A stretch of DNA of 64,000 nucleotides. It comes from Bacteroidota bacterium (GTDB lineage: Bacteria; Bacteroidota; Bacteroidia; Chitinophagales; Chitinophagaceae). The stretch is from NCBI GenBank assembly GCA_947452555.1, contig CANGDH010000003.1, forward strand, positions 215,317 to 279,316, given 5' to 3'. Below, piece by piece: positions 37,692 to 46,259 of this stretch (position 1 is its first letter; the number at the start of each line of letters is the position of its first letter). The translations under genes were made by a program, and so were the position numbers. The notes beneath the pieces are model-generated. The model was not told the origin of the DNA and did not search any database. It saw nothing but the letters and a program-made list of their open reading frames with translations.

Positions 37692-38258
37692 ATGTTGAAA
37701 AAGATCGCTGCAATATTATTTATGGGCATTATGCTGTTTAATGGATTCGGGTACCGAATTGTGTCAAATTATTTTGACCAAAAGGCAGCCATTCAGTTAA
37801 CGGATTTAATCGATCAAAATGAATATAATGACGCAGATTTGGTTTCCATAAAAACGCCTATTAATTTACCTTACTATGCTAATAACCCTAAATTCGAAAG
37901 ATTGGACGGAGAAATGGTAGTTAATGGAATGGTATATCAGTATGTTCAAAGAAGGGTTTACAATGATAGTCTTGAAATTAGAGTAATTCCCAACCAAGAC
38001 AGATTACATATTAAAAATGCGAGAGAAGACTTTTATAAATTAGCACAGGACTTAGAACAAAAAGGAATTGACAAAAAATCAGCACCTTTTAATAAGTCAT
38101 CAGCTAAATTTTTAAGTTTTGATTATTTCGCTCAAAATAACAATTGGTCCTTACAGGCCTTGACCCCACTGCAAATTGCAATTGGTAGCAATTTTCCAGT
38201 TCGTTTATTAAGCAATTATCTTACTATACAAGGACCACCTCCAAAAGCAATCGCTTAA
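37692..38258 (+). CDS. Uncharacterised membrane-anchored or exported protein
   Basis: I do not recognise this 188-residue protein. It begins with a hydrophobic segment (about 4-20) that could be a signal peptide or anchor, and the rest is polar. Features are QLTDLIDQNEYNDADLVSIK followed by a proline/tyrosine-rich stretch (INLPYYANNP), and a short tail with PPPK. No cysteine or repeat is present. It is divergent from the SRPBCC/GyrI-like gene, with 77 bases between, and its ATG follows TATTTTTA closely. Hydrophobic-start proteins of this size are common orphans in Bacteroidota. Confidence 0.6.
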   Translation: MLKKIAAILFMGIMLFNGFGYRIVSNYFDQKAAIQLTDLIDQNEYNDADLVSIKTPINLPYYANNPKFERLDGEMVVNGMVYQYVQRRVYNDSLEIRVIPNQDRLHIKNAREDFYKLAQDLEQKGIDKKSAPFNKSSAKFLSFDYFAQNNNWSLQALTPLQIAIGSNFPVRLLSNYLTIQGPPPKAIA

Positions 38259-38352
38259 TTTACTCCCATTTTTATTATTAGATCAACAATAGATAATTAA
38301 AATATTTTATTGTTTTAATCTATCCTATCCTTTACTTTTTCAATTTCAGAAA

Positions 38353-39678
38353 ATGAAAAATTTTGTATTAATATTTTTAGTGACTTTAGTATTTACAGCG
38401 TGTAATAATAAGTCAGACTATAAGACCATTACACATAATCCAATTATGTACTCGAATGCAGTGCATGAGTTGAATCAAGTGGTTATGGGTAACAACTTTA
38501 GTCCCATTGTTGCATCACGAAATTATGCATATGCGGCAATTGCTGGATATGAAGTAATGGCAGCAGGTACTCCAGTGCTATATCAAAGTTTGGCAGGTCA
38601 ATTAAAAGGACTTGAAAAACTTCCTATGCCAGAAGATACTGCTAATATTGACTTTCCTTATGCTGCTTTAGTAGCCTATTGTATGGTTGGTGAAGCAGTA
38701 ACTTTCCCGGAAGGAAGTTTAAAAGAGTATACAGATAGTATTCGAAAAATAGCTATTGATCATGGTATGCCATCTAAGATGGTAGCTGCTTCTGACGAAT
38801 TTGCAAAAAAAATTGGAACAAGTATTATTGCTTGGAGTAAAAAAGATAATTACGCACAAACAAGAAGTGCGGAAAAATATACTGTTAAAGATATACCTGG
38901 CAGATGGGTGCCCACACCACCTATGTATGCTTCTGCAGCAGAACCTCATTGGATGGAATTAAGAACAATGGTATTAGATAGCGCAAGTCAATTTAGACCT
39001 TCGCCTCCTCCAACTTTTAATATTACCGACAAGAAAAGTGAATACTATATTAATCTAATGATGGTTAAAAATGCAGTGGATAGTTTAACAGACGAACAAA
39101 AACATATCGCTAATTTTTGGGATGATAATCCATTTAAGATAAATGTGAATGGTCATGCCATGTTTAGCACAAAGAAGTTTTCACCTCCAGGTCACTGGAT
39201 GAGTATTGTAGGAATTGCAAACAAAACTGCTAATGCAGATTATGCAACTGCTACCTATGCTTATGCTAAAACTGCAATTGCATTATTTGATGCATTTATA
39301 CATTGCTGGGATGCTAAATATGCATACAATACAGTACGACCAGAAACAGTGATTAATAAATACTTTGACCCTAACTGGAGACCCTTATTGCAAACTCCTG
39401 CTTTCCCAGAATATACCTGTGGTCATTCTACTATATCTTCTTCAGCTGCCGAAGTATTAACAAGTGTTTACGGTGATAATTTTGCCTATACCGATTCTAC
39501 AGAATTAGAATTTGGCATAGACAATCGCAAATTCACTTCCTTTAGACAAGCTGCTGATGAAAATAATTGGGCACGTTTTTACGGCGGCCTACATTATCAT
39601 AATTCATGTATTACAAGTACAATTAAAGGAAAAGAAGTGGGTAACTGGGTAGTTACACATTTGAAGATGAAAAAATAA
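38353..39678 (+). CDS. Vanadium-dependent haloperoxidase-like lipoprotein (PAP2 fold)
   Basis: A 441-residue lipoprotein (lipobox F-T-A-C, Cys17). The C-terminal part has the vanadate/phosphate-binding pattern of vanadium haloperoxidases and PAP2 phosphatases. Lys322 and Arg329 lie in KYAYNTVRP, His358 in YTCGHST, and Arg408 and His414 in ARFYGGLHYH. The spacings of 7 and 6 residues match Lys353-Arg360 and Arg490-His496 of fungal chloroperoxidase, as I recall them. The usual PSGH reads TCGH here. It could oxidise halides with peroxide or act as a phosphatase; sequence cannot decide. A barrel-protein gene follows after 25 bases, probably in the same operon. Confidence 0.83.
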   Translation: MKNFVLIFLVTLVFTACNNKSDYKTITHNPIMYSNAVHELNQVVMGNNFSPIVASRNYAYAAIAGYEVMAAGTPVLYQSLAGQLKGLEKLPMPEDTANIDFPYAALVAYCMVGEAVTFPEGSLKEYTDSIRKIAIDHGMPSKMVAASDEFAKKIGTSIIAWSKKDNYAQTRSAEKYTVKDIPGRWVPTPPMYASAAEPHWMELRTMVLDSASQFRPSPPPTFNITDKKSEYYINLMMVKNAVDSLTDEQKHIANFWDDNPFKINVNGHAMFSTKKFSPPGHWMSIVGIANKTANADYATATYAYAKTAIALFDAFIHCWDAKYAYNTVRPETVINKYFDPNWRPLLQTPAFPEYTCGHSTISSSAAEVLTSVYGDNFAYTDSTELEFGIDNRKFTSFRQAADENNWARFYGGLHYHNSCITSTIKGKEVGNWVVTHLKMKK

Positions 39679-39703
39679 ACCCAAACAAATCAAAAACCAA
39701 TTC

Positions 39704-40837
39704 ATGAAGAAATATATTTTATCACTGCTTGCTGTAGTGACAATTAGCACAGCTGTGCACTCGCAAGGCTGCGTAGCCATTAGAACTGTTGGCGGATTAA
39801 ACACAATGGAACATGCTGGAATGATGCATGAAGGAATGAACGCAGTAAAAGACAGTTCAAAATGGGATTTAAATTTGAGCTATAGATATTTTAGTTCTTA
39901 TAAGCATTATAACGGTACAGACGAACAAACACAAAGAGTTAAAGACGGAACAGAAGTTAGAAACTATAATCGCACGATTGATGTTTCTTTATTACGTAAG
40001 ATTAACAATGATTGGAGTATTGGATTTAGTATGCCATTGATTTACAATGAGCGTACTTCAAAATATGAGCATATTAGTAATGCAGCTACAAGTCCAAGAT
40101 TCGCAACAGCCGCTTCTGGAATTGGAGACATTCGAATTACTGCTTACAAATGGTTAATTGCTCCAAAGGCTGGAAATAAAGGAAATTTATTAGCAGGAGT
40201 AGGCGTTAAATTACCAACCGGGAATTATAAGGCAACAGACAAATTCCATTATTCTTTAACTGCTACTAGAGAAGGTGCAGTGGATCAGTCTATTCAACCC
40301 GGCGATGGTGGTTTGGGATTGACACTTGAATTAAATGGTTTCAGACAATTGTCTAGTCAATGGAGTTTATATGGAAACGCTTATTATTTAATTAATCCAA
40401 GAGACAATAACGGAGTGAGCACATTAAGAGGGGTTGCCATTGCTACTCCTCCAACTGCTTCACAAGCAACAGCTATTAAATACGCTTCCAATATTATGAG
40501 TGTGCCAGACCAATATTTGTTAAGAGGTGGGGCTAATTGGACTAAAGAAGCATTAACCTTGTCTTTGGGTGGAAGATATGAGTGTATCCCAACTTTTGAT
40601 TTAATTGGGGGTAATACTGGATTTAGAAGACCAGGAACCGTTATTACTGCTGAGCCAGGGGCCAACTATATGTTTAAGAAATTCAATGTATATGCTTATT
40701 TGCCAGTTGCATTATTTAGAGAGCGTAATCAAAGCTACCCAGACATTTTAAAAACTTTGGACACTAAGACCTTCTCTAGAGGGGATGCAGCCTTTGCTGA
40801 TTATAGCATTACTATTGGTGTAGGATATAAATTTTAA
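39704..40837 (+). CDS. Outer-membrane beta-barrel (transporter-like) protein
   Basis: A 377-residue exported protein with a signal peptide (cleavage near VHSQG, about residue 21). The mature part is rich in alternating hydrophobic/polar stretches and ends in a hydrophobic aromatic strand (DYSITIGVGYKF), as outer-membrane barrels do. Early features are EHAGMMHEGMNAVKDSSKWD and LSYRYFSSYKHY; it resembles proteins annotated as transporters of the MetA-pathway phenol-degradation type. Its position behind the haloperoxidase-like lipoprotein suggests a shared role. A hairpin with a T-tract at 40921-40955 probably ends the transcript. Confidence 0.7.
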   Translation: MKKYILSLLAVVTISTAVHSQGCVAIRTVGGLNTMEHAGMMHEGMNAVKDSSKWDLNLSYRYFSSYKHYNGTDEQTQRVKDGTEVRNYNRTIDVSLLRKINNDWSIGFSMPLIYNERTSKYEHISNAATSPRFATAASGIGDIRITAYKWLIAPKAGNKGNLLAGVGVKLPTGNYKATDKFHYSLTATREGAVDQSIQPGDGGLGLTLELNGFRQLSSQWSLYGNAYYLINPRDNNGVSTLRGVAIATPPTASQATAIKYASNIMSVPDQYLLRGGANWTKEALTLSLGGRYECIPTFDLIGGNTGFRRPGTVITAEPGANYMFKKFNVYAYLPVALFRERNQSYPDILKTLDTKTFSRGDAAFADYSITIGVGYKF

Positions 40838-40855
40838 TAAGAATTAGATTTAATA

Positions 40856-42805
40856 TTAATCTACTGCTTCTAAAATAGCAAAACTATACCCTGACAATAC
40901 AAAGTACTCATTGTCATTCCCCACTGGACAGGTTTCCCCTGTCCAGTGGTTTTTTAATTTACTAGGACGCTCTCCATGTTCTTTAAACGCATACCAAGTA
41001 ATAAAAGAGGCGGTATTTTTATAATTGAATAGACAATATATTTTTTTATTGTTCAGGGTTCTTACAAATCCTGCAACATGAATATTATGTGGCGTCATCC
41101 AACTTATATTCTTCAAGTCACTAAGTATGGGTAATGACTTTCTAGTAGCGATTATTTTTTTAGTTTCATTAAAAATGCGTGCTTCAAAACTGCCAGCTAG
41201 ATTTCTTTTTTCATTTTTATCCCAATGCATTATAGGTCGGTGCATCCATCTATTGTCGTAGCTTTTGCCAGCATCTTCTAAATAACTATAGTCATTGGTA
41301 TATGCTAGTTCGTCTCCATTAAATAGCATTGGAATGCCTCCCATAAACATAGACTGAGCCTGCATTAATATTATTTTCCTTAAAGCGTTTTCAATTTCAG
41401 TTTCACTATTCCAATCTTTTGCTTTCTCTAAACCGCACAGAGAAGCCAAAGTGCCACTAATCCTAGCATCGTTTGTTTTAGGATTAACAGAGAATAAAGC
41501 ACCAGCTGCAACTGATCCTTCATGCCATCCTGCAAAATAATTTTTTAAATAGGTTCTATGTTGATAGGGATTAAATCCGGCACGTTCAATCATATAATCG
41601 TCATAGCCTAAGCCAATATCGTCGTGACAACGGGTATAAGAAATCCAGGTACAGCCATAAGGTTTTTGTAAAATCTCATGTTGGGCTGCTAACATAACTC
41701 TTGTATCACCTGTAGCTAAAGCATCCCACTGTAATGCCATTTGAGTGGCATTATAAGCAACATCGCACTCTTTGGCTATATAATTATCCGTTCCAAAATA
41801 TTTTATTATTTCTTTAGGTGCCACAATAGCTTCCCCTAGCAATGCCATGCCCGGACTCGCCACTAAAGCACATTGCTTGATAAGTCTTAATAAAGTATGC
41901 GCTTCTGGTAAATTTTGGCAAGTGGTTCCAAGTTGTTTCCAAATAAAAGCTGGTGCATCAATGCGTAATATGTCAACCCCTAAATTTCCATAGTGTAATA
42001 TATTGTCCAGCATAGCAACAAATACATTAGGATTTCGGTAATTCAAGTCCCATTGGTAATTATGAAAAACGGTCATCACCCATTTGTTGCATTCTGGGAT
42101 ATAAGTAAAACTGCCAGGAGAAGATTCTGGAAAAATCTCTGGCATGGTTTGATCAAATTGGTTAGGCAAATCTCTGTTTTCGAAAAAGTAAAAGAAGTCT
42201 TGATAATAAGGGTCACCCGCTTTGGCTTTTTTAGCCCAATCGTGGTGGTGAGAAGTGTGGTTCAATACAATATCAAGCATTAAATACATATTGCTTGCAT
42301 TCATCTCCTTTATAAGCGTATTTAAATCTTCATTCGTGCCAAAGCGAGCGTCTACTTTTCTAAAATCCGACACTGCATAACCTCCGTCACTTTCTCCAGC
42401 AGGGCTTTCAAAAACAGGCATCAAATGTAAAAAGTTAACACCTAGTTCCTTGAAGTAATCAAGTTTGTTTTTTAAGCCAGTAATATCACCTGCAAAACGA
42501 TCTACATACAAGCTCATGCCCGTTATCTCATTACTTAAAAACCAGTTACCTTTTTTTGCTTTTTCTTCGTCTTTCTTTAAAAAAGTTTTAGGTCTTGATT
42601 TATATTGCTGAATCAAAGCATTAAGCAATGCATCAAAAGCTTCATTCCTATGTGGATGCCCGCTGTAAATTTCATTGAATAAATTTTCAATGGTATCTAG
42701 ATGTGCAATGAACCTAATGGCAAAAGCCTTGTCTTTTTTTAATGTATCAATATTTGCTGACAGTAATAATTGTTGTCCAAATAAATGTAAGGGGGATGCG
42801 TTCAC
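40856..42805 (-). CDS. GH13 amylosucrase/sucrose-hydrolase-like enzyme
   Basis: A 649-residue glycoside hydrolase family 13 protein closest in pattern to amylosucrases and sucrose hydrolases (GH13_4). An N-terminal helical region (1 to about 85) precedes the (beta/alpha)8 barrel. Landmarks are DIVLNHTS (178-185), nucleophile Asp283 in ILRIDAP, acid/base Glu325 in LLGEAIV and Asp395 in RCHDDIG. A C-terminal beta domain follows. There is no signal peptide, so it is cytoplasmic and would split sucrose or move its glucose to a glucan. The start is GTG at 42805, preceded by AGGAAAC, 15 bases after fructokinase. Its last 100 bases contain an embedded hairpin. Confidence 0.88.
   Translation of the reverse strand: MNASPLHLFGQQLLLSANIDTLKKDKAFAIRFIAHLDTIENLFNEIYSGHPHRNEAFDALLNALIQQYKSRPKTFLKKDEEKAKKGNWFLSNEITGMSLYVDRFAGDITGLKNKLDYFKELGVNFLHLMPVFESPAGESDGGYAVSDFRKVDARFGTNEDLNTLIKEMNASNMYLMLDIVLNHTSHHHDWAKKAKAGDPYYQDFFYFFENRDLPNQFDQTMPEIFPESSPGSFTYIPECNKWVMTVFHNYQWDLNYRNPNVFVAMLDNILHYGNLGVDILRIDAPAFIWKQLGTTCQNLPEAHTLLRLIKQCALVASPGMALLGEAIVAPKEIIKYFGTDNYIAKECDVAYNATQMALQWDALATGDTRVMLAAQHEILQKPYGCTWISYTRCHDDIGLGYDDYMIERAGFNPYQHRTYLKNYFAGWHEGSVAAGALFSVNPKTNDARISGTLASLCGLEKAKDWNSETEIENALRKIILMQAQSMFMGGIPMLFNGDELAYTNDYSYLEDAGKSYDNRWMHRPIMHWDKNEKRNLAGSFEARIFNETKKIIATRKSLPILSDLKNISWMTPHNIHVAGFVRTLNNKKIYCLFNYKNTASFITWYAFKEHGERPSKLKNHWTGETCPVGNDNEYFVLSGYSFAILEAVD
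40921..40955 (+). terminator. Rho-independent terminator embedded in the GH13 coding region
   Basis: CCACTGGACAGG (40921-40932) pairs perfectly with CCTGTCCAGTGG (40938-40949) around a five-base loop, followed on the + strand by six T (40950-40955). It lies 84 bases beyond the stop of the rightward barrel-protein gene and inside the 3' end of the leftward GH13 gene. No T-tract follows it in the leftward direction, so it should act only on rightward transcripts. Confidence 0.8.
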
Positions 42806-42820
42806 GTTTCCTGAAATATT

Positions 42821-43771
42821 TTAATTAAAAATCGAATTATTTAAATGTTTGAAAGCTTCCATCGCGCCCATGTATTCACAAGTGCGTGCCCCTGCCTTGT
42901 TGGCGTTACTTATTATTTGCTTCCATTCCGATAAGCTAAGTGCCTTTAACTTTTCAGGACTACTATTTACAAGTTGGAATAAAACAGCACCTACAAATGC
43001 ATCACCTGCCCCAGTTGCGTCAACAGGTGTAACAGGAATGCTGCCAATCATTTCTAAATGATCGCCAATAGAAAGCAGTGTCCCTGCTTTCCCTAAAGTA
43101 ATTGCGAACGTAGCTTTGGACTTTTTTCTTAATGCAGCAGCTGCAAATTGAACAGTATCGCATCCCGTGATTAATAATGCTTCTTCGTCGCTCAATTTGA
43201 AGAAATGGCATTGTTCAATAAATGGCCAACATTGATCAATAAAACTTTGTGTATTATTTTGAAAAAGTAAATGTCTGTAATTGGGGTCAAAACTTATGAT
43301 AGACCCGTTTTGTTTTGCTTTTACTAATAAATCTGTATAAGCTATTTGCAAAGGTCCTGGTAAAAATCCAGTGGCAGATCCAAAATGAACAATGCTATAT
43401 TCTTGAAACTGTAATCCGGCCAAATCGGCTGAACTTAATTGGCCGTCGGCGCCTCTGTTAAAATAAAAATCTCTTTCACCGTCTTCCATTAATGACACAA
43501 ATGCAAAAGTCGTAAAATTGGCTGGGTCCTGAATTACCCATTTGGTATCAACGCCCATTTCTTTTAAAAGCTCAATAATATGTTGACCAAAAGGGTCTTT
43601 GCCTACTTTAGCTGCCATGTCAACATTAGCACCTAATGCAGCTATGGCTACTGCTACATTTGCAGGGGCACCACCTGCTTTTTTTAAAAAGTGCTGACCC
43701 TTAGTTAAACGACTCCCACGATCGGTGCAAATCATGTCAATCAAAGCCTCCCCAATACATAATACTTTCAT
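42821..43771 (-). CDS. Fructokinase, PfkB family
   Basis: A 316-residue sugar kinase of the ribokinase/PfkB family. The N-terminal substrate-binding block is KVLCIGEALIDMI followed by KAGGAPANVA (31-40). The ATP-binding and catalytic signature is DATGAGDAFVGA, with catalytic base Asp257. Placed between a sucrose-type transporter and a sucrose-active GH13 enzyme, it most likely phosphorylates the fructose released from sucrose; other ketoses cannot be excluded. Confidence 0.9.
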   Translation of the reverse strand: MKVLCIGEALIDMICTDRGSRLTKGQHFLKKAGGAPANVAVAIAALGANVDMAAKVGKDPFGQHIIELLKEMGVDTKWVIQDPANFTTFAFVSLMEDGERDFYFNRGADGQLSSADLAGLQFQEYSIVHFGSATGFLPGPLQIAYTDLLVKAKQNGSIISFDPNYRHLLFQNNTQSFIDQCWPFIEQCHFFKLSDEEALLITGCDTVQFAAAALRKKSKATFAITLGKAGTLLSIGDHLEMIGSIPVTPVDATGAGDAFVGAVLFQLVNSSPEKLKALSLSEWKQIISNANKAGARTCEYMGAMEAFKHLNNSIFN

Positions 43772-43791
43772 GTCTATACTGTTTCTAATTT

Positions 43792-45129
43792 TTAATGTCC
43801 TGTTTGAATAGTTGCAATTTCCTCCTCCACGATTGGCGATTTATCAGCTTGGATAAACAAGGTGAATATAGCAGCTATCAATAAGAAAATTCCAGCAAAA
43901 CTTACGGCCTTGCCTGGATCATTATTTAAAAAATGTTTTAAAATAAAACCAAAACTCAAATTTTGTATTAACATAGGGATTACAATCATCATGTTAATGA
44001 TACCCATGTATACACCATATCTTTCCTTAGGTATTTTATGTACTACTAATAAATAAGGTATTCCCATCATGCTAGCCCAAGCAATACCGAATCCTGTCAT
44101 TGGGACAAACAATAAGTTTTTGTCTGTTATATGAGGGAATATAAGTAATCCAATACCTGCCATAATTAAGCAAATAATATGAATCAATTTTGGACTTATT
44201 TTTTTAGCCAACCATAAAAGAACAAAAGCGGACAAGAAGGTTACTACATTGTACCAACCATTCACTAAACCAGACCATCCAACAGCTTCATCATAGGTTG
44301 GATTATTTTGATACACTGTTGTATGCCATACCGATTGCGCAATACTTTTAGAAGCATTCTGCCAGTAACAAAACAATGCATACCATTGAAATAGATAAAC
44401 CAATCCTAATTGCCACATTACTTTAGGCATTGTTTTTATAGCTGAACCAATTTCTATGAAGGGGGTAAATATTTTTATTTTTTCTTCTTTTAGTTTTACA
44501 AGTTCTGCTTCGGTAGGTGGAATTTCTGGTGTTTTAAAAACCGACCAAGTCACTGTCGCAATGGAACAGATGCTTCCTAAAAAGAAAGAAGCGTATACCC
44601 AATAAGGTAGACTTCCATAATGTCCTGGAATTTTTTTCTGAAATACAAATAAGGAAAGATTTGCCAATGTAATACCAAGTCCTGTAAAAAAACTTTGAGT
44701 CAAAAAACCTGCAGCATGTTGCTTGGTTGGAAGTTTGTCTGCAATGAAAGCGCGATACGGTTCCATTGCAGTATTATTTGCTGCATCTAAAATCCAAAGT
44801 AATCCAACAGCCATCCACAAAGCACTACTAAAAGGGTATAAGAATAAGCAGATACTACATAACATAGCACCAATCATGAAATAGGGTTTTCGTCTTCCAA
44901 ATTGAGGAGACCAGGTTTTATCACTCATGGCACCAATGATGGGTTGAATTAATAATCCCGTCATAGGACCTGCCAAATTTAATAGTGGAATTTGATCTGG
45001 GCTGGCACCTAGCATGTCATAAATAGGATTCACTGCGGATTGTTGCAATCCAAAACTGTATTGAATCCCTAAAAAACCAACATTCATATTGATGATTTGC
45101 GAAAACTTCAGCGTAGGCTTAAATGACAT
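43792..45129 (-). CDS. MFS sugar transporter, SLC45/sucrose type
   Basis: A 445-residue inner-membrane carrier with about 12 hydrophobic segments. The pattern resembles SLC45/plant-sucrose-type and related bacterial sugar carriers: IQYSFGLQQSAVNPIYDMLG near the start and FGRRKPYFMIGA in the loop after the second or third helix. It is first in a leftward operon with fructokinase and GH13 enzyme, so sucrose uptake is the natural reading. I choose the ATG at 45129 over the TTG at 45138. The LacI-type operator core lies 112 bases upstream. Confidence 0.87.
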   Translation of the reverse strand: MSFKPTLKFSQIINMNVGFLGIQYSFGLQQSAVNPIYDMLGASPDQIPLLNLAGPMTGLLIQPIIGAMSDKTWSPQFGRRKPYFMIGAMLCSICLFLYPFSSALWMAVGLLWILDAANNTAMEPYRAFIADKLPTKQHAAGFLTQSFFTGLGITLANLSLFVFQKKIPGHYGSLPYWVYASFFLGSICSIATVTWSVFKTPEIPPTEAELVKLKEEKIKIFTPFIEIGSAIKTMPKVMWQLGLVYLFQWYALFCYWQNASKSIAQSVWHTTVYQNNPTYDEAVGWSGLVNGWYNVVTFLSAFVLLWLAKKISPKLIHIICLIMAGIGLLIFPHITDKNLLFVPMTGFGIAWASMMGIPYLLVVHKIPKERYGVYMGIINMMIVIPMLIQNLSFGFILKHFLNNDPGKAVSFAGIFLLIAAIFTLFIQADKSPIVEEEIATIQTGH

Positions 45130-45238
45130 AATTGGCAAGAATTAAGTTTAACAATGCGTAGCTTAAATATAGTCATTTTGTTATTTTGACCTTTTAAATA
45201 GTACTTACATTTTTTAATTTGTTTAAGTATTTATCAAT

Positions 45239-45250
45239 GTAAACGTTTGC
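45239..45250. promoter_or_regulatory. Putative LacI-family operator, site 2
   Basis: GTAAACGTTTGC contains the palindrome AAACGTTT. Read on the - strand, the 10-base core GCAAACGTTT is identical to that at 25092-25101 beside the LacI-type gene. It lies between the divergent sucrose transporter and YcxB-like genes. Confidence 0.6.
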
Positions 45251-45256
45251 GGTCTG

Positions 45257-45264
45257 TATCTTCG
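45257..45264 (+). promoter_or_regulatory. Putative -7 box for the YcxB-like gene
   Basis: TATCTTCG differs from TAnnTTTG by one base and lies 29 bases before the ATG at 45294. The operator core is only eight bases upstream, so a bound regulator would overlap this promoter. Confidence 0.35.
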
Positions 45265-45293
45265 CTCCAACAAGTCAATTTCAATTCCGTCTT

Positions 45294-45758
45294 ATGTCAA
45301 TAGCGATTCAATATAAAAAATCACAAGTACTACAAGCATTGAGGTACCATTTTATTAAACAATCAGAGATCAAAGCTTTGATGATTATAGTTAATGTATA
45401 TGCTATAGCTACGGCAATTTTATTATTGTATAAAAAAATCAGACCAGAGTTATTCTTATTGGGCTCGGTATTGTGGATTTTATTGATGGCATTGTTCTGG
45501 TATATATTGCCGATATGGTTTTACCGTAAAACTGAATTATTTAAATATGATTGGTCGTTCGGTATTACAGAGAACGGGGCCACTTTATATTCAACAAAGG
45601 GAGATGCTTCTTGGGAATGGGCTGAACTGACTCATTACTTTGAAAGTCCCTATTTTTTCCATTTCTATTTTGGCCCTAAAACCTTCTTTATTATCCCTAA
45701 GGAAAATATTAGTATGGAAGAACAGCATGAAATAAGAGGTTTTTTGAAAGGCAAATAG
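45294..45758 (+). CDS. YcxB-like membrane protein
   Basis: A 154-residue protein with two adjacent hydrophobic segments (about 28-46 and 50-75), then a soluble C-terminal domain with the YcxB-like pattern: WSFGITENGATLYSTKGDASWEWAEL broken by YFFHFYFGPKTFFIIPKENI. This small family has no established function. It is divergent from the sucrose operon and followed by acpP, which has its own promoter. Confidence 0.65.
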   Translation: MSIAIQYKKSQVLQALRYHFIKQSEIKALMIIVNVYAIATAILLLYKKIRPELFLLGSVLWILLMALFWYILPIWFYRKTELFKYDWSFGITENGATLYSTKGDASWEWAELTHYFESPYFFHFYFGPKTFFIIPKENISMEEQHEIRGFLKGK

Positions 45759-45905
45759 AAATAATAACAGGTTTTGGATACTGATAAATGTTAGTATCTG
45801 CCTCAAAAAAGGCAAAAAAGGCAGTTTTTTACCCTTAAAAAAAATTGTACACAGTAATGTGCAAACAAAAAGGCAAATAAAGTATGTGAATTTTGTCAAA
45901 AAGTA

Positions 45906-45913
45906 TATTTTTG
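45906..45913 (+). promoter_or_regulatory. Putative -7 box of acpP
   Basis: TATTTTTG is an exact TAnnTTTG match 23 bases before the acpP ATG. The -33 region is not clear. Confidence 0.55.
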
Positions 45914-45936
45914 CCGCGTAAACAAAACTAGTTACA

Positions 45937-46173
45937 ATGTCAGACATCGCATCAAGAGTTAAGAAAATCATCGTTGACAAATTAGGCGTTGATGAAGCAG
46001 AAGTTACAAACGAAGCATCATTTACAAATGATTTGGGAGCAGATTCATTAGACACTGTTGAGTTAATCATGGAGTTCGAAAAAGAATTCAACATTTCTAT
46101 TCCAGACGAACAAGCAGAAACTATTACTACCGTTGGTCAAGCTGTTGCTTATATCGAGGAACACGCGAAATAA
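45937..46173 (+). CDS. acpP: Acyl carrier protein
   Basis: A 78-residue acidic four-helix protein that carries growing fatty acyl chains. The phosphopantetheine attachment site is Ser37 in [10 protein letters not shown], with the usual [12 protein letters not shown] helix after it. Length is normal. fabF and rnc follow on the same strand, the classic acpP-fabF-rnc arrangement. Confidence 0.98.
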   Translation: MSDIASRVKKIIVDKLGVDEAEVTNEASFTNDLGADSLDTVELIMEFEKEFNISIPDEQAETITTVGQAVAYIEEHAK

Positions 46174-46201
46174 GTTTCAAGTTTAACCAAGGAATATTCT
46201 T

Positions 46202-46238
46202 AATCCGCCTTTTTGAGCCTTTGCTTTAAAGGCGGATT
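46202..46238 (+). terminator. Stem-loop between acpP and fabF (possible attenuator)
   Basis: AATCCGCCTTT (46202-46212) pairs perfectly with AAAGGCGGATT (46228-46238) around a 15-base loop, followed by CTTAATTTT. The T-tract is weak, so it may stop only part of the transcription and keep acpP message in excess over fabF. Confidence 0.6.
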
Positions 46239-46259
46239 CTTAATTTTAAAAACAAAATC

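Noticed and set aside
45591..46094. A 167-codon frame on the - strand across the YcxB-like/acpP gap
   Set aside because: It covers the acpP promoter and half of acpP in antisense and has a low-complexity Phe/Leu-rich product.
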